From Corallococcus soli (lineage in GTDB: Bacteria > Myxococcota > Myxococcia > Myxococcales > Myxococcaceae), in assembly GCF_014930455.1 (NCBI RefSeq), contig NZ_JAAIYO010000018.1:80563-144562 (forward strand): 64,000 nt of DNA, given 5' to 3'. The stretch's first letter is position 1. Each line of letters begins with the position of its first letter. A program made the translations under genes and the position numbers. Below are positions 57,860 through 64,000 of the stretch, one piece after another. The notes below the pieces were generated by a model that worked only from the letters and a program-made list of their open reading frames with translations, was not told the origin of the DNA and searched no databases.

Positions 57860-58998
57860 CGGCGGGTCCGGGCACCGGACTCAGCACGCGAAGCCCGCCG
57901 AAGCCGCCGGATGCCCTCGCGCCCACGGCCCTGGAGCGGATCTTCTATCCGCCGACGCCGGAGCCCTGGACCCGCAAGGCCCTCCTGTCACCCCTGTCGC
58001 TGCTGTCCTGGCCCTACAGCGGAGCGGTCCGGCTCAGGGGCGCGCTCTACGACGCCGGCCTGCTGCAAGCCGAGCACGTCGAGGACCTGCGGGTCATCTC
58101 CGTGGGCAACCTCAACGTGGGAGGTACGGGCAAGACGCCCGCGGTGTTGCACCTGGCCGACATGTTGATCCGCGAGGGGCGCAAGGTCGGCATCCTCACG
58201 AGAGGCTACGGGCGCGAGTCCCCGGAGCCCCTGACCTTCACGGGCGCCGAACGGTTGCCTCCGGTGACGGCCGCCGGAGACGAGCCCTTGCTGCTCGCGC
58301 GCCGTTGCCCAGCGGCTCGCCTCTTCGTGGGAGCGGATCGGGTCAGCGCGGCGCGCCGGGCCCGGGACGACTTCGGTCTGGACACGGTCCTGCTGGATGA
58401 CGGCTTCCAGCACCGGCGCCTCCATCGTGACGAAGACTTGGTGGTCGTGGACGAAGCCGTGGGCCTGGGCAACGGCCACCTGCTTCCCAGGGGGCCGCTG
58501 CGTGAGCCACCCTCGGCCCTGCGCCGCGCCACGCTCCTCTGGCTGCGAGCCGCAGCCCTGCCGTCACCGGCCCCCATCTCCATTCCCGGCCTCGAAGCGG
58601 TGACGGCCCCCAGGGTCCGGACGCGCTACGGGCCCACGGGCTGGTGGGATCCCTCGGGGACCGAGCACGCGACGAACGCGCTCGAAGGAAGGCCGGTCCT
58701 CGTGCTCGCGGGGCTGGCGAGGCCCGGAGGCTTCCTGAGGACCGTCATGGCGCTGGGCGCGGAGGTGCGGGACGCGGCCCTCTTCCCGGATCACCATCGC
58801 TTCACGGCGGACGAGCTGCGAAACGTCGAAGCCCGGGCCCGCCAGCAGGGCGCGCTCGTGGTGACGACGGAGAAGGACGCAGTGCGGTTGCCCCCGGGGT
58901 TCGAGGCCTGGGGGGTGCGGCTGGGAGTGGAAGTCCTGGAGGGCGAATCGCATCTGCGGCGAGCACTCGGGCTCCCGGCCCAGACGCGCGACTTGTGA
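57856..58998 (+). CDS. lpxK: Tetraacyldisaccharide 4'-kinase LpxK
   Basis: The 380-residue protein has the LpxK N-terminal region (LSWPYSGAVRLRGALYDAG), a Walker A in SVGNLNVGGTGKTPAVLHLA near residue 90-103, GILTRGYGRES, GDEPLLLARRCPAARLFVGADR and LDDGFQHRRLHRDEDLVVVD, all typical. It phosphorylates the 4' position of the lipid A disaccharide. About 30 extra residues, rich in Pro, precede the usual start. ATG 57856 overlaps the previous stop by 4 nt, so it was chosen. Confidence 0.94.
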   Translation: MTAGPGTGLSTRSPPKPPDALAPTALERIFYPPTPEPWTRKALLSPLSLLSWPYSGAVRLRGALYDAGLLQAEHVEDLRVISVGNLNVGGTGKTPAVLHLADMLIREGRKVGILTRGYGRESPEPLTFTGAERLPPVTAAGDEPLLLARRCPAARLFVGADRVSAARRARDDFGLDTVLLDDGFQHRRLHRDEDLVVVDEAVGLGNGHLLPRGPLREPPSALRRATLLWLRAAALPSPAPISIPGLEAVTAPRVRTRYGPTGWWDPSGTEHATNALEGRPVLVLAGLARPGGFLRTVMALGAEVRDAALFPDHHRFTADELRNVEARARQQGALVVTTEKDAVRLPPGFEAWGVRLGVEVLEGESHLRRALGLPAQTRDL

Positions 58999-59011
58999 GG
59001 GTTGGAACGCT

Positions 59012-60043
59012 GTGGGACAAAGCGCGCCCATGGCCGCGGCCCCGTCCTCACGTCCGACAGCTTCGTCCTCGCGGTTGCCACTCGCCTTCTCGCGCCGGCG
59101 GGTGTTGCTCGTGGGAGACCTGGTCGCCGACCACTACCTCTACGGGCAGACGGACCGGGTGAGCCGCGAGGCCCCGGTGCTCATCGTCCGCTACGAGTCC
59201 TCCGAGGTGAAGCTGGGCGGTGGTGCCAACGTGGCGGCCAACGTCCGGACGCTGTCCGGTCAGGTGACGGCGGTGGGAGCGTTGGGCGTGGATCCGATGG
59301 GCCGGTCGCTGCGCAAGCTCTTCGACGCCGCGGACATCCGGCTGCACGCCGTCAGCAGCCGGGGCATCCAGACGGAGACGAAGACGCGAATCCTCGCGGG
59401 AGGCGTGAGCACCACAAGGCAGCAGATGCTCCGCGTGGACCAGGGCCAGCGAGAGGGCCTCCCATCCCGGATGCGCAAGGCGATTGCCCGGCAGGTGGAG
59501 ACCGCCGCGAAGGACGCGGACGCGGTGGTGGTCTCGGACTATGGCGCGGGAGTGGTGAGCGACGAGGTCCGCGACGTGCTGCGCAAGCTCGCCAAGGGCG
59601 GGCTCCCCGTCTGCGTGGACAGCCGCTACGCCCTGGCGTCCTTCAAGGGCCTGACGCTTTGCAAGCCCAACGAGCCGGAGCTCGAAGCGCTCACGGGACG
59701 TCCGGTGCGCACGAAGGAAGACCTGCTGGAGGCGGGACACGCGGCGGTTCGCCAGCTGCAATGTCAGGCGCTGCTGGTGACCCGAGGCCGTCACGGCATG
59801 GTCCTCTTCGACGCGAAGGGCGGCGTGGACCTCATCCCCGTGCACGGCGCGAAGTCGGCGGTGGACGTGACGGGAGCAGGGGACACGGTCATCGCGAGCC
59901 TCGCGTTGTCGCTCGCGGCCGGCGCCTCGTTCGGCGAAGCGGCAAGGCTCGCGAACGTGGCCGGGGCCCTCGTGGTGCAGAAGCCCGGCACGGCGACGGT
60001 CTCGCGCGAAGAACTTCTCGGAGCCCTGCGGAGCCGACGATGA
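59012..60043 (+). CDS. rfaE1: D-glycero-beta-D-manno-heptose-7-phosphate kinase (HldE1/RfaE1 type)
   Basis: The 343-residue PfkB-family kinase has VLLVGDLVADHYLYGQTDRVS, the ribokinase-type GGGANVAANVRTL, a central VVVSDYGAGVVSDEVRDVLRKL and the catalytic DVTGAGDTVIASLALSLAAG near residue 285-305. It makes heptose-1,7-bisphosphate for the LPS inner core. The adenylyltransferase half, fused to it in E. coli HldE, is a separate gene immediately downstream. GTG 59012 or ATG 59030 are possible starts; the first about 25 residues are Ser/Ala-rich and poorly conserved. Confidence 0.92.
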   Translation: MGQSAPMAAAPSSRPTASSSRLPLAFSRRRVLLVGDLVADHYLYGQTDRVSREAPVLIVRYESSEVKLGGGANVAANVRTLSGQVTAVGALGVDPMGRSLRKLFDAADIRLHAVSSRGIQTETKTRILAGGVSTTRQQMLRVDQGQREGLPSRMRKAIARQVETAAKDADAVVVSDYGAGVVSDEVRDVLRKLAKGGLPVCVDSRYALASFKGLTLCKPNEPELEALTGRPVRTKEDLLEAGHAAVRQLQCQALLVTRGRHGMVLFDAKGGVDLIPVHGAKSAVDVTGAGDTVIASLALSLAAGASFGEAARLANVAGALVVQKPGTATVSREELLGALRSRR

Positions 60044-60528
60044 ACACCCTGGACAAGCTTCGTCCCCTCTCGGCCATCGCGGAGGAAAGGGAGCGCTGGC
60101 GCGAGCAGGGCCGCACCGTGGCCCTGGCCAACGGGGTCTTCGACCTGCTGCACGTCGGCCACGTCCGGTATCTGGAGGGAGCGAAGGCCCTGGCGGACGT
60201 GCTGGTGGTGGCGGTGAACTCGGACGCCTCCACGAGGGCCTACAAGGGGCCAGGTCGCCCCCACATCCCGGAAGCGGAGCGAGCGGAGCTGGTGGCGGCC
60301 CTGGCCTGCACCGACCGGGTGGTCGTCTTCGACGAACCGAACGTGCGGGTCATCATCCGGGCGCTCAAGCCCGACGTGCACGTGAAGGGGACGGACTACA
60401 CGCCGGACTCCATTCCAGAGGGGGATGAGGTTCGGGCCTACGGAGGGCGGACCGCGGTAGCGGGAGACCCGAAGGACCACAGCACCACGGAGCTGGCCCG
60501 TCGGCTCGGCCGCGAGGGCACGAAGTAG
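60040..60528 (+). CDS. rfaE2: D-glycero-beta-D-manno-heptose-1-phosphate adenylyltransferase (RfaE2 type)
   Basis: The 162-residue nucleotidyltransferase has the HxGH-type motif in LANGVFDLLHVGHVRYLEGAK (residues about 30-50) and DVLVVAVNSDAS, then HVKGTDYTPDSIPEGDEVRAYGG. It activates heptose-1-phosphate with ATP to ADP-heptose for heptosyltransferases. The start ATG 60040 overlaps the kinase stop by 4 nt, so the two halves are translated together as separate proteins. Confidence 0.94.
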   Translation: MNTLDKLRPLSAIAEERERWREQGRTVALANGVFDLLHVGHVRYLEGAKALADVLVVAVNSDASTRAYKGPGRPHIPEAERAELVAALACTDRVVVFDEPNVRVIIRALKPDVHVKGTDYTPDSIPEGDEVRAYGGRTAVAGDPKDHSTTELARRLGREGTK

Positions 60529-60531
60529 CCC

Positions 60532-60708
60532 ATGGACCTGGACCCGGCACTGCGGTCCATCCTGGGGTGTCCCCACTGCAAGGGGCCGCTCGAACCACAC
60601 GAAGGCCCCCCGCCTGAGCTCCACTGTGCCCGGTGCCAGCGAGCGTGGCCCGTGGAGCAGGGAGTCCCGCAGCTGGTGTCCGAACGGGAGCGACCGCTCA
60701 CCCCGTGA
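60532..60708 (+). CDS. Trm112-like small zinc-binding protein
   Basis: The 58-residue frame (ATG 60532, stop TGA 60706-60708) begins MDLDPALRSILGCPHCKGPL and has a second cysteine pair in LHCARCQRAWPVEQGVPQL. The LGCP-CKGPL...C-x2-C and G-V-P-x-L pattern is that of Trm112/YcaR-type proteins, which stabilise partner enzymes. It follows the heptose gene with only a 3-nt gap. Its stop overlaps the convergent heptosyltransferase gene by 11 nt. Trm112-like proteins are often linked to lpxK or kdsB genes, which fits this neighbourhood. Confidence 0.85.
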   Translation: MDLDPALRSILGCPHCKGPLEPHEGPPPELHCARCQRAWPVEQGVPQLVSERERPLTP

Positions 60709-61807
60709 GCGAACCCCGCTCCGCGACGAAGGACCGGACCTCCTCGGCCACGCGCTGCTCCAGCCCCACGCCAGCAGCGCCATCCACCAGGGGCGTCAGG
60801 TCCACCATGCGATGTGGCGAGACCGCATGGCCCCAGCGGGCCATTTCGATGCGCAGGAAGAACGCCAGCGTGGGAGCACCGACGGCGACGGACAGGTGCA
60901 TGGGGCCGGTGTTGTTGCAGACGGTCAGCCCCGCGGCGCGCATGAGCGCGGCAAGCTCGTCGATGCTGGTGGCCGGGGCAAGCTCTGCCCCGGGAGCCCC
61001 CGAAAGCACGGCATGAGCCAGCGCCTCCTCACCTGGACCCCAGGTGACAATGGGGACATGGCCCAGCGCCACCAGCTCCCGAGCCGCCGCCGAGAACGCC
61101 TCCGCCGGGATGCGCCGTTCGCCCAGACGACCTCCAGGATTGATGACCGCGCGGCGCACACCCCTCCTTGCGAGGCCTTCCAGATACTCCTGGAACGGTG
61201 TCCCGAGGACCGGCTCCCGGAACGAAAGCCCCTGGGCGACAGCACCCTGGGTGAGGGGCGTCAGGAGGTGGGTGCGTTGGACGGCCTCATGCCGGCTGTC
61301 GGAGCGAGCGGGCACGGACACCGACTGCAGAAGGTTCACCGGCCAGATGCTGGGCCCGATGACGATGGCCTTCGGCCCGACCATCCGCGCCACGAGCGCA
61401 CTCGTCACGGAAGGAGCGCTCCAGTTGGCGCAGTCCACCACGGTGTCGTAGCCCGCCCGCCGCAGCGCGCGGATGCCGGGCGCCAGGGGACCCAGCCACA
61501 GGAATCGCCGGTCGAATCCCAGGATCGCATCCGCGTCGGGATGCCCCTTGAGGACGCGGACGACCTTGGAGTGCACCAGGACGTGCACCTCCGGAGGCGG
61601 GTGGAGGAGGGTCTTCAGGGTCCGTAACAGGGGCGTGGTGAGCAGGGCTTCGCCCACACGGTTGTCGGGCCGGACGAGCAGGACCCTGCGAGGGAGGGGG
61701 AGGGGCGTTCCGAGCGGGCGACGACGTCCAGGGCGCCAGAACAGGACTGAGGCCAGGAGTGTCAGCGCCAGCTTCGCCCACGTTTCGAGCCGCTTGTGCC
61801 ACGCCAT
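60698..61807 (-). CDS. Heptosyltransferase family (GT9, WaaF/WaaC-like)
   Basis: The 369-residue GT9-type protein has an N-terminal short hydrophobic segment (LALTLLASVLFW), VLLVRPDNRVGEALLTTPLLRTL near residue 40, and a C-terminal nucleotide-binding domain with VINPGGRLGERRIPAEAF, VTWGPGEEALAHAVLSG and LTVCNNTGPMHLSVAVGAPTLAFF. It likely adds heptose from ADP-heptose to the LPS inner core, matching the heptose genes next to it. ATG 61807 (complement) follows a TAGGGT box; the upstream GTG at 61840 would precede that box. The assignment as WaaF versus WaaC is not resolved. Confidence 0.85.
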   Translation of the reverse strand: MAWHKRLETWAKLALTLLASVLFWRPGRRRPLGTPLPLPRRVLLVRPDNRVGEALLTTPLLRTLKTLLHPPPEVHVLVHSKVVRVLKGHPDADAILGFDRRFLWLGPLAPGIRALRRAGYDTVVDCANWSAPSVTSALVARMVGPKAIVIGPSIWPVNLLQSVSVPARSDSRHEAVQRTHLLTPLTQGAVAQGLSFREPVLGTPFQEYLEGLARRGVRRAVINPGGRLGERRIPAEAFSAAARELVALGHVPIVTWGPGEEALAHAVLSGAPGAELAPATSIDELAALMRAAGLTVCNNTGPMHLSVAVGAPTLAFFLRIEMARWGHAVSPHRMVDLTPLVDGAAGVGLEQRVAEEVRSFVAERGSLTG

Positions 61808-61815
61808 CGCGGCGG

Positions 61816-61821
61816 ACCCTA
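61816..61821 (-). promoter_or_regulatory. -10-like box before the heptosyltransferase gene
   Basis: On the minus strand TAGGGT lies 8 nt before the ATG at 61807. It is identical to the lptE -10 box. A weak -35 (TCTTGT, 61839-61844, 17-nt spacer) precedes it. Confidence 0.4.
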
Positions 61822-61851
61822 CCAGAATTGGAATGGACACAAGACGCTGGC

Positions 61852-61880
61852 TTGACCTCGGGGCGGAAAGCCCCTAGCAC
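61852..61880 (+). promoter_or_regulatory. yicC promoter
   Basis: TTGACC (61852-61857) and TAGCAC (61875-61880) are separated by 17 nt, with ATG 61889 just 8 nt downstream. It diverges from the heptosyltransferase promoter, and the two -35 regions are adjacent. Confidence 0.65.
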
Positions 61881-61888
61881 CCCGCCCG

Positions 61889-62767
61889 ATGCTCAAAAGC
61901 ATGACCGGATTTGGTTCAGGCCGCGCCCGCGTGGGAGACGAAGAGGTCTCCGTGGAGGCGCGCTCCCTCAACCACAAGTTCTGTGAAGTGAAGGTCCGGC
62001 TGCCGCGCGAGCTGTCCGCGCTGGAGCCCGTGCTCGCGAAGCTGGTGAAGGACCGGCTCGCCCGAGGCTCGGTGGAGATCCTGGTGCGCCGTCAGGCCGC
62101 CACCGTCTCGGGCAATGTCCCCACGGTGGACGTCGCTCTCGCCCGCGAGTACGCGCGCGCCTTCCGTGAAGTCGCGGACGCCCTGGGCGTGACGGCGGAG
62201 GTGACCTGGTCCCAGGTGTCCAACCAGCCGGGCGTCATCCGCTTGGAGGAGAAGGGCGTGGACGTGGAGTCCGCCACCCAGGCCACGCAGGCCGCGCTCC
62301 AGCAGGCCCTCTCGGCGCTGGAGACGATGCGCAACACCGAGGGCGAGTCCATCCACACGGACCTGGACACCCGGATGAAGCTCATCGAGGGCTGGAGCCA
62401 GGAAGTGGCCCGGCTCGCGCCGCGCGCGGTGAACGACTACCAGCAGCGCCTCACCGAGCGTGTGGCGGAGCTCGCGCGCGGCGTCGCGGTGGATCCGCAG
62501 CGACTGGCGCAGGAAGTGGCCCTGTTCGCCGAGCGCACGGACATCGCCGAAGAGGTGACCCGTCTGGCGACGCACCTCGAGCAGTTCCGGCTCCTGATGG
62601 CGAGCCCCGAGCCGGTGGGCCGGCGCATGGATTTCCTCGTGCAGGAGATGCACCGCGAGGTGAACACGACGGGCTCCAAGAGCCAGCACGCGGAGATCTC
62701 CGCGCGTGTGGTCTCGATGAAGGCCGAAGTCGAGCGCATCCGCGAACAGGTGCAGAACGTCGAATGA
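61889..62767 (+). CDS. yicC: YicC-family protein (putative endoribonuclease)
   Basis: The 292-residue protein starts MLKSMTGFGSGRA, the YicC hallmark. SLNHKFCEVKVRLPRELSALE and a long C-terminal helical domain follow (ERVAELARGVAVDPQRLAQEVALFAERTDIAEEVTRLATHL, then MDFLVQEMHREVNTTGSKS). YicC-family proteins bind and cleave RNA and affect small-RNA stability in E. coli. It is coupled by ATGA to gmk, the arrangement commonly found in bacteria. It has its own strong promoter with only an 8-nt leader. Confidence 0.94.
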   Translation: MLKSMTGFGSGRARVGDEEVSVEARSLNHKFCEVKVRLPRELSALEPVLAKLVKDRLARGSVEILVRRQAATVSGNVPTVDVALAREYARAFREVADALGVTAEVTWSQVSNQPGVIRLEEKGVDVESATQATQAALQQALSALETMRNTEGESIHTDLDTRMKLIEGWSQEVARLAPRAVNDYQQRLTERVAELARGVAVDPQRLAQEVALFAERTDIAEEVTRLATHLEQFRLLMASPEPVGRRMDFLVQEMHREVNTTGSKSQHAEISARVVSMKAEVERIREQVQNVE

Positions 62768-63387
62768 ACGAACCCTCTGGACTCCCGCCTGGCCTGCTGC
62801 TCGTTCTCTCTGCTCCCTCTGGGGCGGGCAAGACCACCCTCGCGCACCGCCTCCTGAAGGAGATGCCAGACGGCATCTTCTCCACGAGCGTCACCACCCG
62901 CCGGCCCCGAGGCAAGGAGCAGGAAGGGGTGGACTACAACTTCGTTGGGGTGGCCACCTTCCAGCAGAAGATCGAGCAGGGGGAGTTCGTGGAGTGGGCC
63001 GAAGTGCACGGCCACTTCTATGGAAGCCCTCAGTCGGTGGTGGACGAAGCGCGGAGCCGTCGCGGCACCGCCGTCTTCGACATCGACGTGCAGGGCGGAC
63101 AGGCCATCAAGCGCAAGCACCCTGACGCGGTCCTCATCTTCGTCCTGCCGCCCTCCATGGATGAACTGGAACGCCGTCTCCGCGACCGACAGACGGACTC
63201 GGACGAAACCATCCGGCGTCGGATGCTGGGTGCTCGCTCGGAGATCGAGCGGGGGATCGCGTCCTACGACTACATCGTCGTGAACGACGACTTCGAGCGC
63301 GCCTATCATGAGCTGCGCTCGGTGGTGGTCGCGGAGCAGTGCCGGAGGGGAAGGGTAGACCTCTCCAAGCTCAAGTTCGGAGGGTGA
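62764..63387 (+). CDS. gmk: Guanylate kinase
   Basis: The 207-residue kinase has the P-loop LSAPSGAGKTTLAHRLL near residue 19, the GMP-binding STSVTTRRPRGKEQEGVDYNFV, the conserved FDIDVQGGQAIKRKHPDAVLIFVLPPS and a lid region with RRRMLGARSEIE. It converts GMP to GDP with ATP. The start ATG 62764 overlaps the yicC stop. The gene is not followed by rpoZ, which often lies next to gmk; a non-coding stretch follows instead. Confidence 0.95.
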   Translation: MNEPSGLPPGLLLVLSAPSGAGKTTLAHRLLKEMPDGIFSTSVTTRRPRGKEQEGVDYNFVGVATFQQKIEQGEFVEWAEVHGHFYGSPQSVVDEARSRRGTAVFDIDVQGGQAIKRKHPDAVLIFVLPPSMDELERRLRDRQTDSDETIRRRMLGARSEIERGIASYDYIVVNDDFERAYHELRSVVVAEQCRRGRVDLSKLKFGG

Positions 63388-63664
63388 TCACCTTCGGGGA
63401 ATGGGTGGAGCGGGCTCCGGGTTTCCCCTCCACCACGTCGCGCTGCGCCGGCGACCTGCATCAAACTTCTTGCGCTGCCTGGTCGCCTGTTGGATAAGCC
63501 GCACACCTCGCGGCGACACGCAGGCGCCACTCCGGTGGCACTTGATCGGCGCAGCGAAGTAGGAGTGGGAGGGTGGCCTTTCTGGACCTTTCAACTCGAA
63601 CAGGGCCGCGAAGCATGGGAGAAGCTCCCGCGCCAAGAGGTCCTGTTCTGCTGGTGTCGGAGAG

Positions 63665-63693
63665 TTGACAATTTCCGAACCGGTTCTTAGATG
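63665..63693 (+). promoter_or_regulatory. Tandem promoter element 1
   Basis: TTGACA (63665-63670), a 17-nt spacer, then TAGATG (63688-63693). It has an exact -35 consensus and optimal spacing. Confidence 0.6.
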
Positions 63694-63807
63694 ATCGCCA
63701 CCGGGCAGTTGATCAGCGGGCGTTGAAGGGGATGGAGCGGGTTGCTGCCTCACGGGAGGCAGAGCTGAAGTGGTGGCGGGCGGGAATCGGAAGCAGCAGG
63801 ACGGCGG

Positions 63808-63835
63808 TTGACAGTAGACGCGGCGGTGGTAGAAG
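63808..63835 (+). promoter_or_regulatory. Tandem promoter element 2
   Basis: TTGACA (63808-63813), a 16-nt spacer, then TAGAAG (63830-63835), followed by CCGCGCCCC. The unit, including the GGCGG before the -35 box, is partly repeated about 103 nt downstream. Confidence 0.6.
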
Positions 63836-63910
63836 CCGCGCCCCACCGAAAGAAGGTCCGGCAGGCAACAGAGCGGACGGAAAGCGGTGGAAAAAGCTGA
63901 CAGCAGGCGG

Positions 63911-63940
63911 TTGACACGGAAGGCGGCGAAGAAGTAGAAG
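63911..63940 (+). promoter_or_regulatory. Tandem promoter element 3
   Basis: TTGACA (63911-63916), an 18-nt spacer, then TAGAAG (63935-63940), followed by CCGCTCCCC. It shares GGCGG-TTGACA and TAGAAGCCGC with element 2, as if the two arose by duplication. Confidence 0.6.
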
Positions 63941-64000
63941 CCGCTCCCCTTCGAAGTGAAACGGCGGAAGTCACTGGACGGCGCCGGAGCAGCGAAGGAT

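Larger units (their letters stand above)
63388..64000 (+). other. Non-coding region with tandem promoter-like elements
   Basis: This 613-nt stretch has no convincing gene. The first half carries only short hairpins, for example GCCAC-TCCG-GTGGC and GGGAG-AAG-CTCCC, and the palindrome GGTGATCACC at the gmk stop. The second half holds three TTGACA-based promoter-like units described separately. The structure suggests the upstream region of a strongly expressed operon, possibly stable RNA, beyond the right edge. Confidence 0.6.

Noticed and set aside
63388..63660. rpoZ or a tRNA gene after gmk
   Set aside because: No omega-subunit motif, cloverleaf arms or CCA-type end were found in either strand.

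Overview
The window is a single stretch of very GC-rich, densely coded chromosome. I infer a myxobacterium, probably of the Myxococcus/Corallococcus group. The reasons are the strong G/C bias at third codon positions, GTG and TTG starts, chemosensory genes with a HEAT-repeat partner, two DUF4388-type proteins, a LolCE-LolD-BamA-Skp-Lpx outer-membrane block and an ECF sigma/anti-sigma pair. No mobile element, CRISPR array, tRNA or rRNA gene was found inside the window. Almost all of it is conserved core chromosome.

Layout. 1-2360: end of ribD, ribE, ribH, nusB and a small protein resembling a stand-alone N-terminal domain of M17 aminopeptidases. 2417-10876: a chemosensory operon without a receptor gene (CheY-like, CheA, CheW, CheW, HEAT-repeat protein, CheR, CheB, CheY-like). 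10898-15013: an ABC exporter pair, a beta-hydroxyacid dehydrogenase and a cupin. 15089-20368: divergent asnS and leuS, a zinc-ribbon membrane protein and lptE. 20409-22018: rpsT and a MazG-VOC fusion on the minus strand. 22136-30185: a TPR/zinc-ribbon membrane protein, a DUF4388 protein, then phoH, a 7TM-HD protein and a cupin-YbeY fusion. 30317-35676: a DUF4105 protein, prfB with a programmed frameshift, an ECF sigma factor, its likely anti-sigma factor and lysS.

35689-61807 is mainly an envelope-building region: an enlarged LolC/E, LolD, BamA, Skp, LpxD, FabZ, LpxA, LpxI, an OmpA-like protein and a lipoprotein; MarC, a polyprenol-phosphate mannosyltransferase-like enzyme and LpxB on the minus strand; a pseudo-receiver/DUF4388/J-domain/TPR protein; an MsbA-like exporter; a membrane-anchored PHP protein; WaaA; two glycosyltransferases; LpxK; HldE split into two genes; a Trm112-like protein; and a WaaF-type heptosyltransferase. 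Together these make lipid A, Kdo and heptose precursors, flip the lipid A core, sort lipoproteins and assemble outer-membrane proteins. 61889-63387 carries yicC and gmk. The last 600 bases are non-coding and hold three tandem promoter-like elements pointing out of the window, possibly toward a stable-RNA operon.

Regulation. Many genes have a -10-like TAGNNT or TANNNT box only about 8-30 nt before the start codon, several with a TTGNNN box 16-18 nt upstream of it. Within operons, genes are mostly coupled by ATGA or GTGA overlaps. I saw no clear undescribed defence or mobile system. The most unusual items are the domain fusions (cupin-YbeY, MazG-VOC, pseudo-receiver-DUF4388-J-TPR), the enlarged LolC/E and the terminal promoter array.
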